Source: Bryobacteraceae bacterium
Lineage (GTDB): Bacteria > Acidobacteriota > Terriglobia > Bryobacterales > Bryobacteraceae
DNA: 60,688 nucleotides
Assembly (NCBI GenBank): GCA_025928545.1
Contig: JAICJH010000041.1
Span: forward strand, 1 to 60,688
Reading direction: 5' to 3'
The notes beneath the pieces are model-generated. The model was not told the DNA's origin, ran no database searches, and worked only from the letters and a program-made list of their open reading frames with translations. How positions within the stretch are numbered: position 1 is the stretch's first letter; each line of letters begins with the position of its first letter. Shown in pieces: positions 7,929 to 15,507 of this stretch. The position numbers and the translations under genes are program-made.

Positions 7929-8939
7929 ATGAGTCTCTCTCCCGGTAAACTCCAACACATGAAGGCCCTGTCGAATGAGAAGGGCATTATCGCCGCTGCG
8001 GCAATGGACCAGCGCGGCTCGCTGAAAAAATCGATCGCCGCTGCCAAAGGGATCCCTGCCGATCAGGTCACCAATGAACAGATGGAAGAGTTCAAGGTCG
8101 TCGTCAGCAAAGTGCTTACGCCCCACGCGAGTGCGATTCTGCTCGACCCCGAATTCGGCCTCCCCGCCGCCAAGGCGCGCGCCAAAAACGCCGGCCTGCT
8201 CCTCGCCTACGAAGAGACTGGCTACGATCACTCCAAGCCGGGCCGGCTCCCCGATCTTCTGCCGCTCGTTTCCGTCAAACGCCTCAAGGAAGATATGGGC
8301 GCCGACGCCGTCAAGATTCTCCTCTATTGGGCGCCCAACGATACCAACTACATTAACGATCTGAAGGGCGCGTTCATCGAGCGCGTTGGCGCCGAATGCG
8401 AGGCGTATGACATTCCGTTCTTCTGCGAATTCATCGTGTACGATGCTAATGGCGTCGACGAAAAGAGTCTGGAATTCGCTAAAGCGAAGCCGGGGTATGT
8501 GACCGCCGCGATGAAGGAATTTTCGCTCGATAAGTACAAGATCGACGTCCTCAAGGTCGAAGTTCCGATCAATCCGATCTACGTGGAAGGCAGCGTCGTT
8601 TTCAAGGGACAGGCCGCCTACAGCCGCAAGGAAGCGCTGGATCATTTCCGTCGCGCGGCCGATGTCGCCACCAAGCCGTTCATTTATCTGAGCGCGGGTG
8701 TCGCCAACAACGTTTTCATCGAAAATCTGGCCATGGCAGCCGAAAGCGGCACCGATTATTCCGGTGTTCTCTGTGGCCGCGCCACATGGCAGGATGGCAT
8801 CAAAGTCTACGGTGAAAAGGGCGCGAAGGCCCTCGAAGACTGGCTCAATGGAGAAGGCCTCAAGAATCTTGCGGCCGTGAACGCAGCCATCGCCGAGGCG
8901 AAGCCCTGGTTCAAAAAAGCCGGGGTAGCCGTAGCATAA
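7929..8939 (+). CDS. lacD: Tagatose 1,6-bisphosphate aldolase (LacD-type class I aldolase)
   Basis: A 336-residue class I aldolase of the LacD family, which cleaves tagatose 1,6-bisphosphate (and often fructose 1,6-bisphosphate) to two triose phosphates through a Schiff-base Lys. AMDQRGSL near the N-terminus and DVLKVEVP near residue 205, with the probable Schiff-base Lys, are diagnostic. The ATG at 7929 begins MSLSPGKL; an upstream ATG at 7854 would add 25 residues without conservation. It lies 3 nt before the PEP carboxykinase gene. Together they suggest that in this organism the enzyme works as the glycolytic/gluconeogenic aldolase; no tagatose-pathway genes are seen nearby. Confidence 0.88.
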   Translation: MSLSPGKLQHMKALSNEKGIIAAAAMDQRGSLKKSIAAAKGIPADQVTNEQMEEFKVVVSKVLTPHASAILLDPEFGLPAAKARAKNAGLLLAYEETGYDHSKPGRLPDLLPLVSVKRLKEDMGADAVKILLYWAPNDTNYINDLKGAFIERVGAECEAYDIPFFCEFIVYDANGVDEKSLEFAKAKPGYVTAAMKEFSLDKYKIDVLKVEVPINPIYVEGSVVFKGQAAYSRKEALDHFRRAADVATKPFIYLSAGVANNVFIENLAMAAESGTDYSGVLCGRATWQDGIKVYGEKGAKALEDWLNGEGLKNLAAVNAAIAEAKPWFKKAGVAVA

Positions 8940-8942
8940 GCC

Positions 8943-10763
8943 ATGACTTCCACACTGGCGGTTCGCGACACTTCGGTACCCTTAAGCCGCAATAAGAATC
9001 TCCGCAAGTGGGTGGAAAAGATGGCGGCTCTGACCAAGCCATCTTCCATCTACTGGGTGGACGGTTCGCAGGCCGAAAACGATCGGCTCTGCGCCGAAAT
9101 GGTTGCGAGCGGGACCTTCATCAAGCTCAATCAGGAGCTCTGGCCGGGCTGCTACTATGCCCGCTCGGATGCCAATGATGTTGCCCGTGTGGAAGACAGA
9201 ACTTTTATCTGTTCGCTCTCGAAGGATGGGGCTGGTCCGACGAATAACTGGTTTCCTCCCTTCGAGATGCGTAAGAAACTCAAAGGGCTGTTTGATGGCT
9301 GTATGCGGGGCCGTACGATGTACGTGCTGCCCTTCAGCATGGGTCCTGTCGGTTCGCCGATGTCGCAGATCGGCGTGCAGCTGACCGATTCTCCGTATGT
9401 CGTGGTCAACATGCGGATCATGGCGCGCATCGGCTTGCCGGTGTTCGCTGAAATCGATAAAGATGTGAAGCGCGTCGTGCCTTGCATGCACACGGTGGGT
9501 GCGCCGCTGAACCCCGGCGAGCAGGACGTCCCGTGGCCCTGCAATAAGGAAAAGTACATCGTGCATTTCCCGGAAACGCGCGAAATCTGGTCCTACGGTT
9601 CGGGCTACGGCGGCAATGCGCTGCTGGGTAAGAAATGCTTTGCCCTTCGCATCGCGTCGAATATTGCGCGCGATGAAGGCTGGCTGGCCGAACACATGCT
9701 GATTCTCGGCGTGGAAAATCCGGAAGGCGAAAAGACGTATGTCGCCGCGGCTTTCCCGAGTGCCTGTGGCAAAACGAACTTCGCCATGCTGGTGCCGCCG
9801 GATAGCTTTGAAGGCTGGAAGGTTTGGACCGTGGGCGATGACATCGCCTGGATTAAGCCCGATGAGACCGGGCATCTGCGCGCGATCAATCCGGAAGCGG
9901 GTTTCTTCGGTGTGGCGCCGGGAACCTCCGAACAAACGAATCCGAACGCGATGGCGACGCTCGCGCGCAACACGATTTTCACCAATGTGGCGTTGACTCC
10001 CGAAGGTGGCGTCTGGTGGGAGGGCATGACGAGCGAACCGCCGGCCGAATGTATCGACTGGCAGGGCAAACCCTGGACACCGGCGAGCGGGACGAAGGCC
10101 GCGCATCCGAACTCCAGGTTTACCGCGCCCGCTTCGCAATGCCCGACGATCGATCCCGAATGGGAATCGCCGAATGGAGTTCCGATCAGGGCCATCATCT
10201 TCGGAGGCCGTCGGGCCACCACGATGCCGCTTGTCTATCAGGCCTTCAACTGGAGCGCGGGTGTGTACACCGGTGCGACGATGGGCTCGGAAACCACTGC
10301 GGCAGCGGCTGGCGCGGTGGGCAAAGTGCGCCGCGATCCGATGGCGATGCTGCCGTTCTGTGGGTATCATATGGGCGATTATTTCCGCCACTGGCTGAAA
10401 GTGCAGCGGTCGCTCGAAGAAACGCCGCGCATTTTCCACGTGAACTGGTTCCGCAAAGACGCCAACGGCGACTTCATGTGGCCTGGCTTCCGCGACAACA
10501 TGCGGGTGCTGCGCTGGATCGTGGACCGTGCAAAGGGCCGGGCGGTGGGCAAAGAAACGCCGATTGGGTGGATGCCCCATTACGAGGACATCGACTGGCA
10601 AGGGCTGGACTTCTCGCAGGAGCAATTCGAAGCTCTGCAGGCGTTCGACCGTATGGCGTGGCGCAGCGAAGTGATCAGCCATGAAGAGCTGTTCATCGAT
10701 CTGCACGATCACCTGCCGCCGGAAATCGTGTACGAGCGCGAACTTCTGATCTGCCGGCTTTAA
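8943..10763 (+). CDS. pckG: Phosphoenolpyruvate carboxykinase (GTP)
   Basis: A 606-residue cytoplasmic enzyme converting oxaloacetate plus GTP to PEP, CO2 and GDP, the entry step of gluconeogenesis. The length is normal for the GTP family. Visible motifs are the kinase-1a P-loop FPSACGKTN (about 272-280), whose Cys is typical of GTP-dependent enzymes, the PEPCK-specific stretch [12 protein letters not shown], and FPPFEMRKK near residue 100. It is preceded by the LacD aldolase at 3 nt. Its TAA overlaps the stop of the convergent copper monooxygenase-like gene by 4 nt. Confidence 0.96.
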   Translation: MTSTLAVRDTSVPLSRNKNLRKWVEKMAALTKPSSIYWVDGSQAENDRLCAEMVASGTFIKLNQELWPGCYYARSDANDVARVEDRTFICSLSKDGAGPTNNWFPPFEMRKKLKGLFDGCMRGRTMYVLPFSMGPVGSPMSQIGVQLTDSPYVVVNMRIMARIGLPVFAEIDKDVKRVVPCMHTVGAPLNPGEQDVPWPCNKEKYIVHFPETREIWSYGSGYGGNALLGKKCFALRIASNIARDEGWLAEHMLILGVENPEGEKTYVAAAFPSACGKTNFAMLVPPDSFEGWKVWTVGDDIAWIKPDETGHLRAINPEAGFFGVAPGTSEQTNPNAMATLARNTIFTNVALTPEGGVWWEGMTSEPPAECIDWQGKPWTPASGTKAAHPNSRFTAPASQCPTIDPEWESPNGVPIRAIIFGGRRATTMPLVYQAFNWSAGVYTGATMGSETTAAAAGAVGKVRRDPMAMLPFCGYHMGDYFRHWLKVQRSLEETPRIFHVNWFRKDANGDFMWPGFRDNMRVLRWIVDRAKGRAVGKETPIGWMPHYEDIDWQGLDFSQEQFEALQAFDRMAWRSEVISHEELFIDLHDHLPPEIVYERELLICRL

Positions 10764-11998
10764 CGCTGGAAGAATCTTAGCTTGTCGACGTTGGGTTCCA
10801 CGGCAACATCGAAGAACCCGACCATCATCTCGTCGCGTGTCTGGTCGCCCCAAACCACTTCGGCGCGGGGGTCGGGGTTGTGCGGATTCTTCGCTGAATT
10901 ATCGAAGATTGCCACCGCCTGCAGCTCGGTCCCGCCCTTGAGAAAACGCGGCTCGGCAAGACGATACGAAAGCTGCCAGAAGAAGTTGTAATGGACGTCG
11001 AGCAGGGGCTCGATCGAAGTGGGCGAATGCACGATGTTGTATTCGAATTCCTTGCCGCGCAAATGCAGATGGGGAAAGAAGCTGAGCAGCAGGGCGTCGT
11101 TGGGAATGGTGCCACGGGCCTCCGCGCGATAGGACGGGTCGCCGGGAGGGATGCGGAAATGGCTGTTGGTCAGCTGCAAAGTCATAACGCGTTTGGCCGG
11201 CGGGGCCTTCGCGAAAATCATCCCGATGGCGGTGCGGTCCGTTGCCGGTTTCCCGTTCGCCGTGTAGTGAAGCTGGAATACAAGATCGGAGCCACGCGGG
11301 ATTAGTTTGGCCATGCCTTCCGGCCACTCATCGGGTGAACTGCCTGGCGCATAGACGAGCAGGATATCGCTGGTCGTCATGGAATCGGCCATGCTGACGG
11401 AGATAAACGGCACGCCGACGGGCGACTGTGCCAGCCATGCAGACCCCGGTGGCCGGATGTAAACAACCGCATGATGAACGTGCGCGCGGCTGCCCGGGCG
11501 AATCTCCGACATGCGAACCCAACGATCTTCCGTGAAGCCGGTGTGAACGATTTCGTAGGTGTAATCGACATCGCCCCGCGCCGGAATGGCGACGGGCTTC
11601 GGCATTGTGACCACCAGATCGGGCGAGGGAATTACATAGCCAGCGGCCCATTGACGCGGGGGCGGGGAATCGGCGGGATTTCCGGCGGGAGCGCCTGCCC
11701 GGGACCAATCCGCGAGTGTGGCAATCTGCGACGGTGTTAATGATGGGTCATTCGAAAAATGGCCGATCTTCGGATCAGCGAACCACGGGGGCATTTCCCT
11801 CGCACTGGTGCGGCGGGCGATCGCAGCATTCCACTTGCGGGCATCCTGATAAGAAACCAGGGGCATTGGAGCGATTTCACCAGCCCGATGGCAGGACTGG
11901 CAGTGGCCCTGGAGGATAGGCAAAACGTCTTTATAGAACGAAGGCGCCGCGTAAACGGGAACCGCCAGGAGCCACGGCGCCAGGCTGGCAAAACGCAT
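10760..11998 (-). CDS. Secreted cytochrome c-like/copper type II monooxygenase-like protein
   Basis: A 412-residue exported protein (signal peptide 1-17). An N-terminal cytochrome-like segment has one CxxCH, CQSCH at about 33-37, followed by [10 protein letters not shown]. The rest resembles peptidylglycine monooxygenase-type copper domains: [11 protein letters not shown] (about 167-177) and [13 protein letters not shown] (about 310-322) supply His clusters that would bind copper. This combination is common in secreted acidobacterial and planctomycete proteins. The reaction is unknown; an ascorbate-dependent-like hydroxylation is only a family suggestion. It is the last gene of the six-gene minus-strand run, 2 nt after the cyclophilin gene. 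Confidence 0.78.
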   Translation of the reverse strand: MRFASLAPWLLAVPVYAAPSFYKDVLPILQGHCQSCHRAGEIAPMPLVSYQDARKWNAAIARRTSAREMPPWFADPKIGHFSNDPSLTPSQIATLADWSRAGAPAGNPADSPPPRQWAAGYVIPSPDLVVTMPKPVAIPARGDVDYTYEIVHTGFTEDRWVRMSEIRPGSRAHVHHAVVYIRPPGSAWLAQSPVGVPFISVSMADSMTTSDILLVYAPGSSPDEWPEGMAKLIPRGSDLVFQLHYTANGKPATDRTAIGMIFAKAPPAKRVMTLQLTNSHFRIPPGDPSYRAEARGTIPNDALLLSFFPHLHLRGKEFEYNIVHSPTSIEPLLDVHYNFFWQLSYRLAEPRFLKGGTELQAVAIFDNSAKNPHNPDPRAEVVWGDQTRDEMMVGFFDVAVEPNVDKLRFFQR

Positions 11999-12000
11999 CG

Positions 12001-12612
12001 CTATTCCACAACACGCGCGGTCTTGATGTAATCAAGGCGTGGAAACTGCTTCGTCAGATAGGCATTGCCCTGCGAAGTAATCAGATCCTGCTGTGGCCCT
12101 TCGCGGTCGCCGGCGTAAATCTGGTCCACCACATCCATCCCGCTGATAACCTGGCCGAACGCCGAAAAATGCTGTGGATCGAGCTTCGAACCGTTGTCCG
12201 CGAGATTGATAAACAGCTGCGTGGTGCGGGTGTCGGGTCCGGATGTGGCGAAAGTCAGCGTGCCGCGCTTGTTGCTCATCAGCACCGGATCGTCCTGAAG
12301 CTTAAAATCCCAAACCGCGTTATTGGCCGGATCGGCGGGCAAACCAAACTGCACCACGAAGCCCGGTACAACGCGGAAAAAGCGGGCTTCATCGTAAAAC
12401 TTCGCCTTGATCAAATTGTAGAAACGATCGACTCCGATGGGCGCGGCGGCTCGCGACACCTCGATAATCACGGGCCCGCGGCTCGTGTCGAAGTTCACCT
12501 TGAACGACGCGGGCGCAGTTTCGCTGGAAGGTGGCGCCGCCGGTTTGGACTTCGAACAGGAAGTCGCGGTCAGGGCGACAAGGGCGCACAGCAATACAGG
12601 AAAGGTTTTCAT
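12001..12612 (-). CDS. Lipoprotein peptidyl-prolyl cis-trans isomerase (cyclophilin)
   Basis: A 203-residue cyclophilin with a lipoprotein signal (lipobox TATSC, Cys19) and a Lys/Pro/Ala linker. The domain runs from about 38 to 195 and shows FYDEARFFRVVPGFVVQFG, TTQLFINLADN and FSAFGQVISGMDVVD. The RFFRV Arg/Phe and the Gln of VVQFG are the usual active-site positions. It should speed prolyl isomerisation of envelope proteins at the outer face of a membrane. Its place in one operon with DsbA- and TlpA-like proteins fits a folding role outside the cytoplasm. Confidence 0.93.
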   Translation of the reverse strand: MKTFPVLLCALVALTATSCSKSKPAAPPSSETAPASFKVNFDTSRGPVIIEVSRAAAPIGVDRFYNLIKAKFYDEARFFRVVPGFVVQFGLPADPANNAVWDFKLQDDPVLMSNKRGTLTFATSGPDTRTTQLFINLADNGSKLDPQHFSAFGQVISGMDVVDQIYAGDREGPQQDLITSQGNAYLTKQFPRLDYIKTARVVE

Positions 12613-12619
12613 AGTTCCG

Positions 12620-13528
12620 TCACGACCAGTTTAACTTTCCAATCAGTTCCGCAGGGTGCCGGACGCCGAAATCGGGAAGCAGCGCCTCCAGTTCGCGGGC
12701 AATGCGGAGCGGCGACGATGGATCCCAGAATGTCGCGGTGCCCACTTCCACCAGACACGCTCCGGCCAGGAGGAATTCAGCCGCATCTTCGCCAGTTGCG
12801 ATTCCGCCCATCCCGATCACGGGAATTTTGACCGCGCGGGCAACCTGATGAACCATTCGCAGCGCGATCGGCTTGATCGCAGGTCCCGAGAGACCGCCGT
12901 AGCCAGCGCCGATGCGCGGCTTGCGGGTTCGGGCATCGATCGCCAGCGCGACGAACGTATTCACGAGTGAAACAGCATCGGCCCCGCTGCGCTCGGCAGC
13001 CAGGGCAAAAGGTTCAATCGACTGAACGTTTGGCGAAAGCTTCACGATGACAGGCCGTGTCGAGGCAGCCTTTACGCAGGCTACGAGCTCGGACAAGGCC
13101 GATTCATCCACTCCAAACGCCAGTCCGCCGTGCTTCGTATTCGGGCAGGAGACGTTCAGCTCATAAGCGGACAGCCCTTCGGCATCGTTGAGAATCCGAA
13201 CGACTTCCAGATAGTCTTCCGCCGCATAGCCGAAAACGTTGGCGATGATGGGTGTCGAAAACTTCCGAAGCAGCGGCAGCTTTTCGGAAACGAAGGCGCG
13301 TGCGCCAACGTTCTGGAGGCCCACCGAGTTCATCATGCCCGCGCGGGCTTCCCACAGCCGTGGCGCGGGATTTCCATCGATCGGTTCGCGCGAAAGGCCT
13401 TTAACGACGATGGCGCCGAGTTGATTCAGATCCACCTGTTTCTCGAATTCGATTCCGTACCCGAATGTGCCGGAAGCGGCGAGCACCGGGTTGCGGAATG
13501 AAATGCCGAGGACAGTCGTCTGCATCAA
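12620..13528 (-). CDS. pyrD: Dihydroorotate dehydrogenase, class 1 catalytic subunit
   Basis: A 302-residue FMN enzyme of pyrimidine synthesis oxidising dihydroorotate to orotate. NVSCPNTKHGG (about 125-135) carries the Cys base typical of class 1 enzymes; class 2 membrane enzymes use Ser. GMGGIATGEDAAEFLLAGA near 240-258 is the FMN-phosphate site. The sequence most resembles class 1B subunits, which pair with the PyrK electron-transfer protein, but no pyrK lies in the window. It sits 3 nt after the TlpA-like gene and 7 nt before the cyclophilin gene, an unusual setting for a cytoplasmic biosynthetic enzyme. Confidence 0.94.
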   Translation of the reverse strand: MMQTTVLGISFRNPVLAASGTFGYGIEFEKQVDLNQLGAIVVKGLSREPIDGNPAPRLWEARAGMMNSVGLQNVGARAFVSEKLPLLRKFSTPIIANVFGYAAEDYLEVVRILNDAEGLSAYELNVSCPNTKHGGLAFGVDESALSELVACVKAASTRPVIVKLSPNVQSIEPFALAAERSGADAVSLVNTFVALAIDARTRKPRIGAGYGGLSGPAIKPIALRMVHQVARAVKIPVIGMGGIATGEDAAEFLLAGACLVEVGTATFWDPSSPLRIARELEALLPDFGVRHPAELIGKLNWS

Positions 13529-13531
13529 AGG

Positions 13532-14131
13532 CTACGGTTTGGAAGCCTTTTTCGCGGCGGGGCGCGAGATCGGCGACTTCGGCTTCACCAGGGCATCGAG
13601 CTCTTTGCGGATGTTGACTTCCTGGTTTGCCAGCCAGGTTGCAGAGGCGTCACCCGGATCCATCACAACATATTCCGAACGCACCATACCGGACTGGTCG
13701 ATGAAGGCCAGCATCGGAACGTACCAGCCGTCAGCGGGGGCGTGCAGGAATTTCAGAGCCTGATCCTGCGCGGAGTAGCCAACGGGGAAATTCGCGCCGG
13801 TAATCTTCAGAAATGCGGGAATCCCCTCTTTGGCGCCCGGATCGATGGTGACACCCAGCACCTGCACACCTTTACCGGCATACTCAGTCTCCACTTTGGC
13901 GAGAACGCCGGCGGTGTGCTGGCAGTGGGTACAGGTCGTAAACATAAAGGGCATCACAACGACTTTGCCTTTATACGAACTGAGCAGCTTTTGCGATCCA
14001 TCCACCATGTGGACCACGAATTCGCCGGCTGGGCGAGGTACTGCGAACGGGCCTTTGGGGGCCAGAGGCGCCTGGGCCATGAGGGAAGTTGCCAGAGCAA
14101 CGGCAGGCAGAAGTGCAATAAGTTTACGCAT
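13532..14131 (-). CDS. TlpA/SCO1-like thioredoxin-fold protein
   Basis: A 199-residue exported thioredoxin-fold protein (signal peptide 1-19, cleavage near LMAQ). The redox motif TTCTHC (CxxC at about 71-74) follows YKGKVVVMPFMF, and GVTIDPGAKEG resembles SCO1/TlpA proteins. It probably reduces disulfides, or acts in cytochrome c or copper-centre assembly, in the periplasm. The C-terminal tail (about 180-199) is rich in Lys, Pro and Ser. It lies 15 nt after the MauE-like membrane protein gene and is probably its soluble partner, by analogy with other membrane/soluble thiol relays. Confidence 0.85.
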   Translation of the reverse strand: MRKLIALLPAVALATSLMAQAPLAPKGPFAVPRPAGEFVVHMVDGSQKLLSSYKGKVVVMPFMFTTCTHCQHTAGVLAKVETEYAGKGVQVLGVTIDPGAKEGIPAFLKITGANFPVGYSAQDQALKFLHAPADGWYVPMLAFIDQSGMVRSEYVVMDPGDASATWLANQEVNIRKELDALVKPKSPISRPAAKKASKP

Positions 14132-14146
14132 GATTCTCTCGTTATT

Positions 14147-14680
14147 CTACGCGGTAACAGGTTCCGTTTTGTGCCGGCTCCGACGACGAGCCCGAAAAGA
14201 CCCGATGGTAACGGCGACGGCAAGCACCAGCATGGAAAAATCCCGAGCCAGTGTTTTGGGTCCAAGCGCGTCACCGGGGCCGAAGCAGCCGCAATCGATC
14301 TTGAGTCCGACCACGTACGACCGGACCATCACGACAAAGAAGAGGGTCAGCAGCAGACTCGCTATCAGCGCAAACCACCGCTGCCAAATCCCGGATATCA
14401 GTCCGATGCCCAGCAGCAACTCGCCCCACGGCAGCGCGCGGGCCACAGGTTCCAGCGCCCAATCCGGCAGGAGTTCAAAAGCGTTCAGTCCGCCGGCGAA
14501 CTCAATCCACGGCGCCTTCAGTTTCATGTAAGCGGCATATACGAAGATCGCGGCCAGGATCAGACGTCCGGCAATCAGTGCACGGGTAGCCATTCGCGAC
14601 CGCGTTGAACCCTGTGACGTCTGGCTCAGCGGCGTGGGATCGGGTGCCGCGTTGTTTGCGGCGAGCGATTCGGGCATCAT
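14147..14680 (-). CDS. MauE/DoxX-family membrane redox protein
   Basis: A 177-residue membrane protein with four predicted helices at about 33-52, 78-100, 103-127 and 145-165. KIDCGCFGP between helices 3 and 4 provides a CxC pair typical of MauE-like proteins, which are thought to move reducing equivalents for disulfide formation. The first 28 residues form a polar leader; a downstream Met30 is an alternative start. The gene begins directly after the DsbA-like gene and is followed by the TlpA-like gene. The layout suggests a relay DsbA - MauE - TlpA in place of DsbB or VKOR, neither of which is seen here. Confidence 0.82.
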   Translation of the reverse strand: MMPESLAANNAAPDPTPLSQTSQGSTRSRMATRALIAGRLILAAIFVYAAYMKLKAPWIEFAGGLNAFELLPDWALEPVARALPWGELLLGIGLISGIWQRWFALIASLLLTLFFVVMVRSYVVGLKIDCGCFGPGDALGPKTLARDFSMLVLAVAVTIGSFRARRRSRHKTEPVTA

Positions 14681-15379
14681 CTATTGGGCGGAAAGCTTTC
14701 CGTCCAGATATTTCTTGAAAAGGTTGTAAGGCATCTCCATGATCGTGGAAACAACTTCGCGTTTGCCTTTCGAAACCACTACGACACTCGGCGTGGAAGG
14801 GATATGGTCCATGTATTGGGCCATCGTCATATCGCCCTTAATCCCGTCGTCCAGGTGGGCGTCGTTCTTCGCCATGTCGTGAATTTTCTTCATGACATCG
14901 GCGGGGACAACCTTTGCCACTTCACCTTCGATGTCGCCCGTGTTCTTGCCATTCACCGACCAGGTGTCCTGCGTGGCGAAGATCTGATTGACCACAACAT
15001 CGTAGTAGCCGAGTTGGCCAGCCGCATTCGCGATACGCGCTGCAAGCTGCGCATGAGGGTGCTGCGGCAGGGGGAAATCGCGATGCACGAACTTCACCTT
15101 ACCGGTCTGAATATAGTCCTTCGTGAATTGCGGCATGAATTCTTTGAAGAAGCGCGCGCAATGGGGGCACTCGTAATCGGTGTATGCCTCCAGTGACACG
15201 GTTGCGGTTGGCGAACCCGATTCCTTGTAGTTGGTGATCGGTGCGGCCGCTTTGCCAAGTGTCGCGCTTTTGGCGGGCAACGTGGTGGCGGTCTTTGCCA
15301 GCGGCGCCGTTTTGGGCGCAGGCGCAGTCTGCCCGGAAAGCAACAGGGCCGGTAAAAGCAACAATAGGGTACGCATCAT
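14681..15379 (-). CDS. DsbA-like thiol-disulfide oxidoreductase
   Basis: A 232-residue exported thioredoxin-fold protein. The signal peptide is followed by an Ala/Lys/Thr-rich linker up to about 48. The active site YECPHCARFF (CPHC at about 75-78) is typical of DsbA/BdbD-like proteins, and the cis-Pro loop is represented by PSTPSVVV. It should introduce or shuffle disulfides in secreted proteins. It is the first gene of the minus-strand operon and has two tandem ATG codons; the first was used. Exported Cys-containing proteins in this window (the CAP and copper-monooxygenase-like proteins) are plausible clients. Confidence 0.9.
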   Translation of the reverse strand: MMRTLLLLLPALLLSGQTAPAPKTAPLAKTATTLPAKSATLGKAAAPITNYKESGSPTATVSLEAYTDYECPHCARFFKEFMPQFTKDYIQTGKVKFVHRDFPLPQHPHAQLAARIANAAGQLGYYDVVVNQIFATQDTWSVNGKNTGDIEGEVAKVVPADVMKKIHDMAKNDAHLDDGIKGDMTMAQYMDHIPSTPSVVVVSKGKREVVSTIMEMPYNLFKKYLDGKLSAQ

Positions 15380-15507
15380 TCTCTCTTTATTAAAGCACTG
15401 GTCGATTAGCTTCTGTGTAACCGTTCAATGCCCGGCGGCCTGAATTTGTGACATGTTTGAACGCCCGGGCTTTATAGTCTGAAGCCGCTATCATGTGAAT
15501 ACATATA

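Noticed and set aside
8982..10853. A 623-codon minus-strand frame opposite pckG
   Set aside because: It mirrors the PEP carboxykinase gene, whose motifs are unmistakable; the antisense product has no recognisable domain.
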